From JBDIVL01 sp039794405 (GTDB taxonomy: Bacteria > Planctomycetota > Brocadiia > Brocadiales > Brocadiaceae): DNA of 10,878 nucleotides. The DNA lies in NCBI GenBank assembly GCA_039794405.1, contig JBDIVL010000075.1, positions 1-10,878 of the forward strand, read 5' to 3'. Each line of letters opens with the position of its first letter. The stretch's first letter is position 1. The position numbers and the translations under genes are program-made. The notes under the pieces are model-generated. The model searched no databases, was not told the origin of the DNA, and was given only the letters and a program-made list of their open reading frames with translations. Positions 1-7,444 of this stretch are shown piece by piece.

Positions 1-110
1 TTATCAAATTATAAAATTATCATTTCCATGATGACATTTACATAATTTTGTGTCATACAGAAGGAGCGAAACAACTGAGATTCTCAACATTAAATCTCCC
101 GGTTATTCAA

Positions 111-728
111 ATGAGCACAAGTTTGAGGATTAAAATAGAAGATTATGTAAAAAGGGCATTAGACCTTGTATGCGGACTTTTTTTCCTTATTATTTTCATT
201 CCTCCCTTTTTCATTATTGCCATTTTGATAAAAATAGATAGCAAAGGACCTGTTTTCTTTTTACAAAAACGAAGTGGCAAGGACGGAATAGAGTTTCATA
301 TGTACAAATTCAGGACGATGATTCATAATGCTGAGAGCTATAAAAGGGAACTCAAAAATGAGACAGATGGTCCTATGTTCAAAATGAGAAACGATCCGAG
401 AATTACACGATTAGGAAAAATCTTAAGGAACTGGAGTCTTGACGAATTACCTCAATTGTTGAACATTATCAAAGGTGAAATGAGTTTTGTAGGGCCAAGG
501 CCTTTGGCGGATAAAGAGATGGCTGGAGATGAATATTGGAAAAAAATGAGACTCTCAGTTAAGCCGGGTATTACAGGATTATGGCAAGTAAAGGGAAGGG
601 GCAGTAGTAAATTCTGTGATTGGATAAAATATGATATCGAGTATGTACAAAAGAGATCGTTATTTATGGATATAAAAATCCTTTTTTTAACGATGATCAC
701 TGTATTAAAAACCGAAGGTGCTTATTGA
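111..728 (+). CDS. Undecaprenyl-phosphate sugar-1-phosphate transferase (bacterial sugar transferase, PglC/WcaJ catalytic type)
   Basis: Transfers a sugar-1-phosphate from a nucleotide sugar to a polyprenyl phosphate at the inner membrane, the first step of exopolysaccharide or glycan assembly (family knowledge, PF02397). Numbering from the ATG at 111 gives 205 residues, the size of a minimal monotopic enzyme. Visible features are a basic N-terminus, one hydrophobic segment at about 17-40 broken by a Pro-Pro pair (as in the re-entrant helix of PglC), the KFRTM motif at 66-70, the catalytic Asp-Glu pair in SLDELPQ (D111, E112), the FVGPRP motif at 126-131, KPGITGLWQV at 151-160, and the usual TEGAY-like C-terminus. 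The frame is open back to a TAA at 12-14, so a TTG start at 48 is possible, but those 21 extra codons do not look like the family; neither start has a clear Shine-Dalgarno site. The large N-terminal CoA-binding-like region of WcaJ-type proteins is absent. The exact sugar is unknown. Confidence 0.9.
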   Translation: MSTSLRIKIEDYVKRALDLVCGLFFLIIFIPPFFIIAILIKIDSKGPVFFLQKRSGKDGIEFHMYKFRTMIHNAESYKRELKNETDGPMFKMRNDPRITRLGKILRNWSLDELPQLLNIIKGEMSFVGPRPLADKEMAGDEYWKKMRLSVKPGITGLWQVKGRGSSKFCDWIKYDIEYVQKRSLFMDIKILFLTMITVLKTEGAY

Positions 729-734
729 TATAAA

Positions 735-813
735 TAGTGAATAGTAGCTAGTGAATAGTTAATAGAATATATTTTTCTTTTACTATCTACTATTCACTAT
801 CCACTATCCACTA
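735..813. terminator. Long imperfect hairpin between convergent genes, built from repeated TAGTGAATAG units
   Basis: Left arm 735-765 and right arm 783-813 are reverse complements at about 26 of 31 positions, with an AT-rich loop at 766-782. Each arm contains two copies of a TAGTGAATAG-like 10-mer (735-744 and 749-758 on the left). It starts 7 nt after the sugar-transferase stop and ends 3 nt before the stop of the converging gene, so it probably acts as a bidirectional terminator. It also belongs to a class of short-unit palindromes seen elsewhere in this window. No clean T-tract follows the stem. Confidence 0.6.
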
Positions 814-815
814 AA

Positions 816-2003
816 TTACTTATTTCCCCCTTTTAATTTCTCATACATAGCGAAGGATTTTTTTGCTTCCTCCTTTAATCCCTTCTTTTCATAAAGAGTA
901 CCGAGGATATTATGAATATCTATAGTTTCCGGAGTAATTTCCAACACCTTGGAGTATTCATAAATGGCCTCATTTAAGGCACCTTTTTGCTCATATGTAC
1001 GGGCAAGGGCGAGGTGAAAGGTAGCATATTTGGGATTGATCTTAATAGCGCGATGCAAAACTTTAACTGCATTATCAAACATATTCTCTTCGTTATAGAG
1101 AACTCCAAGACAAATATAGGCCTTGAAATTATTCTTGTTTAAAGACACTGCATTTTCCCATTTCTCAATTGCTTGATCATACTGCTTGTTATAGTAGGAA
1201 ACGAGACCCATTTCAAAATAGGTGTCTGGTCTTAAAGGAATATTCATCTCTTCAATAGCCTCTAATTTATCCTTTACGGCAACTAATCCTTTTAACAGAT
1301 TTTCAGTAATTGCGTTATTTTTAGTCTCAGGGAGGATCAAAGAAGGAATTAATGCCTTTTTTCTTTCCAAAAGGAGCGTATCCTCCAATGCCTCCTTTTC
1401 TTGTTTTATAAATTCCAGGGATTCTTCAAGTGTCGTTCTTAAGTCAAGATTTTTATCTTCCAAAAGGGAAACCTTTTGTTCCAGAGTTGTAATCTTTTGG
1501 TCGTAATCTTCTTTAGCTTCCGCTGGCAGATTTTCCTGAGATAAATGTTCCCCTTTGTGCTGTTGTTCTAATTCCGCATAACGCTGCTCCAATTCCGCTA
1601 TCTTCTTCTGATGATCTTCTTTAGAAATATAATTATCTTTATACGATGCAAGTTTTTCCTCGTAATCACTAACCTTTCCATCATAAGTAGACTTTAGGAT
1701 ATATTCGTCCGCTAATTTTTTCTCATACGTATCAATTGAATTTTCATAAATCTTTTTTTGTTTGTCACGCATGAATTTTAAAGTTTTAATCAGCTCATCT
1801 TTATCGGTAAGCAATTTATTATAATAGGGCCTTTCCTTTAGGAACCAGTAACAAAACAGGAAAACGATTGAAATGACAAAGACGACCCCAAGTATCGTAA
1901 TCACCTGTTTATTCGTTTTGATAAATGATACGTTTTGAGTAGAAGATGTTATTTTTCTTATTTCTCTAAAACGTTTCAACAAATCTTTAAAGGGTAATTG
2001 CAT
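816..2003 (-). CDS. Membrane-anchored coiled-coil protein with C-terminal TPR repeats
   Basis: 395 residues. A basic N-terminus (1-33) precedes one transmembrane helix at about 34-54 with no signal-peptidase-like site, so it is probably an inner-membrane protein with its bulk on one side. Residues 60-215 are highly charged and heptad-like (rich in K, E, L, Q) and should form a long coiled coil. Four consecutive TPR units follow at about 259-292, 293-326, 327-360 and 361-394, recognisable by the G-x-x-Y/L, A and P spacing (for example AIKINPKYA and VLEITPET). The ATG at 2003 is supported by an AGGAG site 9 nt upstream. TPRs indicate protein-protein scaffolding, and a role in envelope or polysaccharide assembly is only suggested by the sugar transferase on the opposite strand. 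No enzyme motif is visible and no specific family is recognised. Confidence 0.8.
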   Translation of the reverse strand: MQLPFKDLLKRFREIRKITSSTQNVSFIKTNKQVITILGVVFVISIVFLFCYWFLKERPYYNKLLTDKDELIKTLKFMRDKQKKIYENSIDTYEKKLADEYILKSTYDGKVSDYEEKLASYKDNYISKEDHQKKIAELEQRYAELEQQHKGEHLSQENLPAEAKEDYDQKITTLEQKVSLLEDKNLDLRTTLEESLEFIKQEKEALEDTLLLERKKALIPSLILPETKNNAITENLLKGLVAVKDKLEAIEEMNIPLRPDTYFEMGLVSYYNKQYDQAIEKWENAVSLNKNNFKAYICLGVLYNEENMFDNAVKVLHRAIKINPKYATFHLALARTYEQKGALNEAIYEYSKVLEITPETIDIHNILGTLYEKKGLKEEAKKSFAMYEKLKGGNK

Positions 2004-2042
2004 CTGAAAATACTCCTGTATCTATCAGTAGAAAAGGTAACA

Positions 2043-2078
2043 GTTCGCCGCCGAGAGCACAAAGAACACTGAGAAAAC
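2043..2078. repeat. Dispersed-repeat fragment of the 'TTCTCTGTGTTCTTTGTG...' type
   Basis: On the minus strand this reads as a run of short TTCTCAGTG / TTCTTTGTG / CTCTCGGCGG-like words. This family of intergenic repeats is known by general experience from many environmental bacterial genomes. The copy is single and short, with no coding potential. The assignment rests on recognising the word pattern, not on a second copy in this window. Confidence 0.4.
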
Positions 2079-2120
2079 AAAAGAATGCAGGCAAAGTTCC
2101 TGCAAATTTGTCTCTTTTCT

Positions 2121-2207
2121 CTAAATAACCTTTACGATCTTAGCGACTTCTGGTACGAACACAGAGTCAACCATCTGATGTCCGGTATGTTCCTCACCGA
2201 AACTCAT
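2121..2207 (-). CDS. Possible 28-aa small ORF or C-terminal gene relic
   Basis: An ATG at 2207 opens a 28-residue frame ending at a TAG at 2121. The peptide starts MSFGEEHTGH and ends VFVPEVAKIVKVI, a composition that looks like real protein rather than chance. There is no Shine-Dalgarno site before the ATG, and the frame continues open upstream (reading KQSSIWTYMSF) back to a TGA inside the adjacent hairpin. It may therefore be the tail of a gene whose front was lost when the inverted repeat formed. It is also in frame with the thiouridylase gene upstream, separated from it by two stops. No family is recognised. Confidence 0.25.
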   Translation of the reverse strand: MSFGEEHTGHQMVDSVFVPEVAKIVKVI

Positions 2208-2254
2208 GTACGTCCATATGCTGCTTTGTTTCGGTGAGAGGACTCACCGAAACA
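2193..2254 (-). terminator. Three-armed inverted repeat downstream of the thiouridylase gene
   Basis: A perfect 12-bp stem lies at 2227-2238 and 2243-2254 with a 4-nt AGGA loop (GTTTCGGTGAG against CTCACCGAAAC). It starts 14 nt after the stop of the minus-strand gene, where an intrinsic terminator would sit. A third arm, CTCACCGAAAC at 2193-2203, is identical to 2243-2253 and can pair with the same middle arm at 2228-2238, so two exclusive hairpins are possible. TCCGG at 2181 and CCGGA at 2255 extend the outer symmetry. There is no T-tract, so the terminator role is inferred from position. Confidence 0.5.
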
Positions 2255-2267
2255 TCCGGAAAAGCCT

Positions 2268-3332
2268 TTATCCAATATCAAGCTTTATTACCGGGGATGT
2301 TTCATCACAAGTGGTATGAGCCGGATGTTTTTTGAGTATGAGCTTGTCAACTTCTTCTTGATTCATCGGTGTAACTTCTATAGTTCTTGTCGGAATAGAG
2401 TTTTTCGCCTCTCTCACAGAGACTTTTATGGATGGTAAAAGCTGAGATTTTGTGTACCGGGCGGTTATTCGTGCTGCAACAAAAATCCGTTCTTCATTAA
2501 TTTCTCCCCGTATAAGGGTCAGGGGCCCTGGCATATCAACAAGGCTTAAGAGGATATCTCCCTCTCTGGAAAAAGACTCAATCCTCGTATTATCCTCCTC
2601 ATTTCTGCCAACAATGGCTTTCGTTTGTGTACCGAGTCTGAAATGTCTCCCGACTTTGAGCAAATTAACATCATTGACACTAGCATCGCATGAATTGACA
2701 AGATCCCGCATACGATGCGCAAATTCAGGATCAGTTAAGAGACATCCACCCGCAGAACAAGGATAATCTTTAATCTGAAATACATCCGCAAGCTGTATCT
2801 GATTTTTTCTTGAACGGCCCCGAATCTGAAGTAACCGTTCCCTATCAACGATACCTGATTTCTCGGGGATAGTAGGCTCCATATGCTTAGCACATAAAGG
2901 TCTTAAGACAAGTCCCATAAGATTCGCCTCTTTATCTATGATTTTCATAGCTTCTTTCCGCTGAGACATAGGCCTTTGCCCTAATACTTCTCCGGTAATA
3001 ATAAAATCGGCACCGATTTCCCGCATGTACTCCCCTGCAATACGAAAGATATTGATTCTGCAATCAATGCAGGGATTCATATTTTTCCCATATCCAAATT
3101 TAGGTTTTTTCACCAATTCCAGGAATCGTTCCGTGGTATTGATAACCTTGATTGGCACTTTCAGTTTTTCTGAAACCTTTACGGCCTCAAGTTTACAACT
3201 GCCGTGAGACGTACAACGGCAAAACACCGTCACAAAATTGAGTGCAATCACTTCAATACCCTGTTCCTGAATTACCCGTATAGCAAGAGTACTATCTAAA
3301 CCACCTGATAACAAAGCTAACGCCTTTGCCAA
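2268..3332 (-). CDS. PP-loop ATPase, tRNA thiouridylase-like (MnmA/ThiI-related) with NFACT-like C-terminal domain
   Basis: 354 residues. The adenylating PP-loop SGGLDS is at 9-14, followed by a cysteine cluster C38, C40, C46 and then NPCIDCR with C88 and C91. A second Cys pair in CSAGGCLLTD (C192, C197) closes the ATP-pyrophosphatase part. Family knowledge: proteins of this layout adenylate a tRNA uridine and replace oxygen with sulfur, or bind an Fe-S cluster for that purpose. Residues of about 220-354 resemble the small RNA-binding NFACT-R-type tail found on this subgroup. The TTG start at 3332 is chosen because AGGAG lies 7 nt upstream and the Met-Ala-Lys-Ala start leads directly into the first beta strand. 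The neighbours give no pathway link. It is not a canonical MnmA: the length and Cys pattern differ, so the target nucleoside is unknown. Confidence 0.8.
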   Translation of the reverse strand: MAKALALLSGGLDSTLAIRVIQEQGIEVIALNFVTVFCRCTSHGSCKLEAVKVSEKLKVPIKVINTTERFLELVKKPKFGYGKNMNPCIDCRINIFRIAGEYMREIGADFIITGEVLGQRPMSQRKEAMKIIDKEANLMGLVLRPLCAKHMEPTIPEKSGIVDRERLLQIRGRSRKNQIQLADVFQIKDYPCSAGGCLLTDPEFAHRMRDLVNSCDASVNDVNLLKVGRHFRLGTQTKAIVGRNEEDNTRIESFSREGDILLSLVDMPGPLTLIRGEINEERIFVAARITARYTKSQLLPSIKVSVREAKNSIPTRTIEVTPMNQEEVDKLILKKHPAHTTCDETSPVIKLDIG

Positions 3333-3349
3333 AATTTAACTCCTAAAAA

Positions 3350-3520
3350 ACTTTATAAGCAATTTATCTTCACACATAAGTCAAAGCTAAAAGTAACCAG
3401 TTATTGTACAAGCAATCGCGGTCAGCCTGTAACCCCTGCCCAATTGCTGATAGCTGACTAATCATGATCTCTTTTATCAGTCTGAGGCTTCACCTCGTAA
3501 GTCCATTTTTAGTAAAATTA
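3350..3520. repeat. Dispersed intergenic element, copy A
   Basis: The left end 3350-3384 matches 8910-8944 at 29 of 35 positions (core words ATTTATCTTC and AGTCAA). The right end around 3470-3500 (TATCAGTCTGAGG followed by TTCACCTCG) matches the ends of copies B and C. The middle (about 3385-3465) is unrelated to copy B and has its own inverted repeat, GTCAGC at 3421 with GCTGAC at 3453. The copy ends 18 nt before the TTG start of the thiouridylase gene, so it forms most of that gene's upstream region. It holds no ORF. The rest of the 3333-3820 spacer contains a promoter-like site and a palindrome, annotated separately, and otherwise nothing I recognise. Confidence 0.55.
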
Positions 3521-3582
3521 TCTATAAAATTTTAAACTATATACAACATATCTTTCAATGAAAAAAATCAATTTAAAAGGAA

Positions 3583-3611
3583 TTGACTGTTTTATTATAC
3601 CATGTTAAACT
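3583..3611 (+). promoter_or_regulatory. Sigma70-like promoter for amrB-fdhA
   Basis: TTGACT at 3583-3588 and TAAACT at 3606-3611 are separated by exactly 17 nt, pointing towards amrB. The predicted leader would be about 200 nt and would contain the GAAA-loop palindrome at 3679-3709. Five of six -35 positions and four of six -10 positions match the consensus. In AT-rich DNA such matches arise by chance, so confidence is limited. Confidence 0.35.
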
Positions 3612-3678
3612 ATGTATTTATTATATAAAAAGACTAAGTTACCTGTATGTGGGTTACCCAAAACAAAGATAACTACCC

Positions 3679-3709
3679 ATGTCATTCCTGCGAAAGCAGG
3701 GATACATGA
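3679..3709. repeat. GAAA-loop palindrome (CCTGCGAAAGCAGG dispersed repeat)
   Basis: The core CCTGC, GAAA, GCAGG (3688-3701) forms a 5-bp stem with a GNRA tetraloop, extended by T-G and T-A pairs and an outer CATGT/ACATG stem. The phrase GTCATTCCTGCGAAAGCAGG is a very common intergenic repeat in many bacterial genomes (general knowledge). It lies in the predicted amrB leader, so it would be transcribed as a hairpin. There is no T-tract, so it is not an obvious terminator. Confidence 0.55.
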
Positions 3710-3820
3710 CGAATAAACGGAATTCCTTTTTACGCTATATTCGTACCTTATCTTGAGTAATTACACCTGTCTTAGCCTCTTTATCAGAAATAACATACTA
3801 AAATAAGTTGCTATAGTTTT

Positions 3821-4624
3821 ATGATAAGGCAATCAGCTGTCGCAGGTAGTTTTTATAGTGAAGATGCAATCCAGTTAAAGACTGATATCGAAGGCTTTGT
3901 AACCAAAGAATGTAAAAAACATGCCGTTCTGGGTATCGTCTCCCCACATGCTGGGTATGCCTATTCAGGACGCGTTGCAGGCAACCTTTATTCAAGGATT
4001 AAGATACCTGATACGATCGTTATCATAGCACCGAATCATACCGGTTACGGCGTACCATATTCTATATGGCCCGGAGGGTCGTGGTGTACACCTCTTGGAA
4101 ACATAGAAGTAAATCAAGAGATAGTAAATGAGCTTGTAAATGTCTGTGATCTTATTGAAAAAGATCACAAGGCCCATATATATGAACATGCAGCTGAAGT
4201 ACAATTACCTTTTATTCAATACTTTAATCCCTATATCAAAATTGTAGTCATAGTAATATCTTCCAGGAACTTTGGAGAAATCAAAAATATAGGCAAAAGT
4301 TTATCTTTGACATTGCAAAAATTATGTCCCGATGCCCTCGTGGTAGCATCCTCTGATATGAGCCATTATGAAACGCAAACATCGGCACAGAGAAAGGATA
4401 AAATTGCTATCGATGAAATTTTGACCCTTAACGAGAACGATTTATATCGGAAAGTACATGATTTGCATATTACGATGTGCGGCATGTATCCTACGATTAT
4501 TATGCTAGTGTGTTCTAAGGAACGAGGGGCTACAAAGGCAGAATTGATATGTTACGCAACCAGCGGTGACATCACCGGTGATTATGACAAGGTTGTGGGT
4601 TATGCAGGAATTATCGTAAGTTAA
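3821..4624 (+). CDS. amrB: AmmeMemoRadiSam system protein B (MEMO1 family)
   Basis: 267 residues, the normal length for the family (COG1355, MEMO-like, with the fold of class III extradiol-type dioxygenases). Conserved features are the GSFY start motif (9-12), SPHAGYAYSG with H43, APNHTGYG with H73, the SDMSHYE motif with H182, the TMCGMYP motif with C220, and CYATSGD near the C-terminus. H43, H73, H182 and C220 correspond by motif to the His/Cys metal-site residues of human MEMO1. The biochemical role of bacterial members is unsettled; they often occur with an AMMECR1 protein and a radical SAM enzyme, neither of which is in this window. The ATG at 3821 has no strong Shine-Dalgarno site but begins the family's typical MIRQSAVAGSFY sequence. 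It is followed 23 nt later by fdhA on the same strand, so the two are probably co-transcribed. Confidence 0.92.
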   Translation: MIRQSAVAGSFYSEDAIQLKTDIEGFVTKECKKHAVLGIVSPHAGYAYSGRVAGNLYSRIKIPDTIVIIAPNHTGYGVPYSIWPGGSWCTPLGNIEVNQEIVNELVNVCDLIEKDHKAHIYEHAAEVQLPFIQYFNPYIKIVVIVISSRNFGEIKNIGKSLSLTLQKLCPDALVVASSDMSHYETQTSAQRKDKIAIDEILTLNENDLYRKVHDLHITMCGMYPTIIMLVCSKERGATKAELICYATSGDITGDYDKVVGYAGIIVS

Positions 4625-4647
4625 ACATATTAAGGAGAAATATTTTT

Positions 4648-7344
4648 ATGGTAATGGTTCCAAAAGTAAAATTGCATATTGACGGTAAAACCGTAGAAGT
4701 TAATAAAGGGAAAACAATATTACAAGCGGCCAATTCCATCGGTATTCAAATCCCGACCCTTTGCCATGACCAACGATTAGAGCCTTTTGCCGCATGCCGC
4801 GTATGCATGGTAGAAGTGGAAAGGGGTAAATCGAGCGCACTTATTACTTCCTGCAGCACAGAAGTCACCGACGGTATGGTTGTTCGTACCAATACGGAGA
4901 AGGTACTGAAGACACGAAAAATGGTTTTGGAATTAATCCTCTCGGACCATCCTAAAGATTGTATGACATGCGAGAAATGTGGTTCCTGCAAATTACAAGA
5001 CATTGCTTATGAGTATGGCGTGAGAGAAAGCCGGTTCTTTGAAGAACCGGATGGTGGCGTTGTCGAAGACAGCAACCCCGTTATTCAACAGGATACAAGC
5101 AAGTGCATCCTCTGCGGACGCTGTGTCCGGATCTGTGCTGAAATACAACAGGATTATGCCATTGATTTCAAGAACCGGGGATTTAAAACTGAAACCGGTA
5201 CGCCTTTCGGGAAACCACGTCGTGAAACAACGTGTGTATTGTGTGGCCAATGTGTATCAACATGCCCTGTAGGCTCATTGGTAGAGAAACAAGCCGTAGG
5301 AAAAGGACGTCAGTGGCAGTTTAAAGAAGTCAAAACAACCTGCTCCTACTGCGGCGTAGGCTGTACGATGTATCTGCATGTTAAAGGAAACGAGGTTGTC
5401 AAGGTAACTTCGAAAGTTGGATCTATTCCAAACGACGGCAATCTTTGTGTAAAAGGGCGTTTTGGATATGATTTTATACACCACCCTGACCGGTTGAGAC
5501 ATCCATTGATAAAAAAGAATGGAAAATTTGAGGAAGCAACCTGGGATGAGGCTCTTAACCTTGTTGCAAGTAAACTTACCGGTATAAAGGCAAAATATGG
5601 CTCCGATAATATCGGGGTAATGAGCTCTTCGCGGTGTACCAATGAAGAAAATTATTTAGCAATGAAATTTGCAAGGGCTACAATTGGTACAAACAATGTA
5701 GACCAGTGTGCCCGGACTTGACACGCCCCTACCGTCGCCGGTCTGGCGATGTCATTTGGTAGTGGTTCAATGACCAACTCCATTAGCGAAATAAAGGATT
5801 GCAAACTTATTTTTCTCATCGGTGGCAATCCAACGGAAGCACATCCTATCGTTGGCCTTGAAATGAAAAAGGCATTAAGGAAAGGATGTACATTTATTGT
5901 TGCAGATCCGCGCCAAATCTGGTTTGCACAGCATGCAAAGTTGTATCTCCCGGTAAAACCAGGTACAGATAACTGGTTGTTAAACGCAATGGCCCATGTC
6001 ATCATTTCCGAAGGTCTTGAAAATAAAGAATTCATAAAAACAAGGACCGAAGGTTTTGAAGAATTAAAAGAATTTTTGAAGGATATTACCCCTGAAAAGG
6101 CCTCAGAGTTTACCAATATTCCAGCAGAAGATATCCGTCAGGCTGCACGATTATACGCCAAATCCGAGAAATCTGCTATTTATTACACGTTGGGTATTAC
6201 AGAACATACCTGCGGCACTGATAATGTACGAACAATTGCAAACCTTGCTTTGTTAACAGGGCATATCGGAAAATCCAGTACGGGCGTTAACCCTATTCGT
6301 GGACAAAATAATGTACAGGGCGCTACCGATATGTGCATACCGAATAAAATGCCCGGATATCAGGATATCTCGGATAATGCAGTTATGGAAAAGTTTGAAA
6401 AGGCATGGGGCGTTGCCTTATCAAGAACTCCAGGCGCCACTGCACCAACCATGTTCGAGCGTATGAACAAGGAACAATTTAAGGCACTCTACGTAATTGG
6501 AGAGGACCCGGTTATTAGCGAACCGAACCAAGGCAATACTCTTAAAGGGTTGAAAAACCTTGAATTCCTTGTCGTACAAGATATTTTTATGTCTGAAACA
6601 GCAAAATGCGCAGATGTTGTTTTACCGGCCGCAAGCTTTGCCGAAAAGGATGGTACCTTTACCAATACGGAACGTCGTGTGCAGCGCGTGCGTAAGGCCA
6701 TTAACCCCATTGGAAATTCAAAACCTGATTGGCAAATTGTCTGTGAGATATCCAACCGCATGGGTTATAGGATGGATTACCCATCTCCGAAAGAAGTATG
6801 GGATGAAATCTCCAGCCTTACACCAATATTTGGAGGAATTAATTACGCAAGGATCGAAAATAATGGCATTCAATGGCCATGTCCGGACACAAAACATCCT
6901 GGTACAAAATTTCTCCATGAGGGCAAGTTCCCAAGAGGACCTGGAAAGTTTTTTGTGCTACCTTATCGCCCACCTGCCGAAAGTCCTGATAAAGAATATC
7001 CTTTATTGCTTTCAACGGGACGCACCCTATACCATTATAATGCTGGTACCATGACACGGCGGTCAACCGGAATTATTCATAAAACGAATGAATGTTTTGT
7101 CGAAATGAACAAAGTAGATGCTAAAGAATTAGGTATCTTCAATGGTGAGATAGTTAAAATCGCTACACGCCGCGGGGAGATAACTGCACGTGCAGAGGTT
7201 TCTGATAAGGTGAGAAAAGGTGTTATCTGGATACCGATGCATTTTGCGGAGGCTGCGGTAAATAAGCTGACAAAGGATGCCTATGATAACATCACCCAAA
7301 CGGCTGAATACAAGGTCTGCGGGGCAAAGATAGAAAAAATATAA
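4648..7344 (+). CDS. fdhA: Selenocysteine-containing formate dehydrogenase alpha subunit with NuoG-like N-terminus
   Basis: Oxidises formate to CO2 (or the reverse) at a Mo- or W-bis-MGD centre. The full product is 898 residues when the UGA at 5719-5721 (codon 358) is read as Sec: the context CART-U-HAPTVAGL matches the Sec-His active site of FdhH-type enzymes. Domains in order: a 2Fe-2S plant-ferredoxin-like domain (C39, C50, C53, C69), a His-Cys 4Fe-4S site (H101, C105, C108, C114), two ferredoxin 4Fe-4S motifs (C153, C156, C159, C163 and C196, C199, C202, C206), the catalytic-domain 4Fe-4S motif (C232, C235, C239, C267), the bis-MGD core with the NPIRGQNNVQGA motif (R551), and a C-terminal dinucleotide-binding domain. 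AAGGAG lies 10 nt before the ATG. This N-terminal type normally passes electrons to NuoF/NuoE-like NAD-reducing subunits, hydrogenases or ferredoxin, but no such partner is here. There is no Tat signal, so it is probably cytoplasmic. A frameshift or sequencing error is unlikely, because both halves are intact and in the same frame. Confidence 0.95.
5719..5752 (+). promoter_or_regulatory. Selenocysteine UGA and bacterial SECIS-like hairpin
   Basis: The in-frame TGA at 5719-5721 is followed by CGTCGCC (5733-5739), a GGTCT loop (5740-5744) and GGCGATG (5745-5751). These pair over 7 bp with one G-U wobble. The apical loop begins 18 nt after the UGA, a normal bacterial distance, and the exposed GU of GGTCT matches the SelB-recognised AGGUCU loop of E. 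coli fdhF (established knowledge). SelB and tRNA-Sec must be encoded elsewhere. Confidence 0.85.
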
Positions 7345-7356
7345 ATAGGACAATAG

Positions 7357-7397
7357 AAAAGGGCTACGAAGAGACATATCTCTTCGTAGCCCTTTTT
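7357..7397. terminator. Intrinsic terminator after fdhA
   Basis: AAAAGGGCTACGAAGAGA (7357-7374) pairs perfectly with 7379-7396 around a CATA loop, giving a 14-bp GC-containing stem extended by four A-T pairs. The T-run is at 7393-7397, 13 nt after the fdhA stop. The A-rich left side also lets it work for the converging minus-strand hydrolase gene, so it is probably bidirectional. Confidence 0.92.
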
Positions 7398-7444
7398 ATT
7401 TCAATGCCGTGCGTCTCTGCATTGGTAAAAAAGTAGCCGAAGGC

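Noticed and set aside
48..110. TTG start at 48 (or a CTG at 75 after AAGGAG) for the sugar transferase
   Set aside because: The extra residues do not resemble the family, the TTG has no ribosome site, and CTG starts are rare; kept only as an alternative.
3350..3384. Promoter inside element copy A (minus-strand TTGACT and TATAAA)
   Set aside because: The spacing is about 21 nt, too long for a standard sigma70 promoter, so it is mentioned only as a possibility.
5749..7344. A separate gene starting at the ATG at 5749
   Set aside because: It lacks a ribosome site, begins in the middle of the molybdopterin domain, and is in frame with the upstream part across the selenocysteine UGA.
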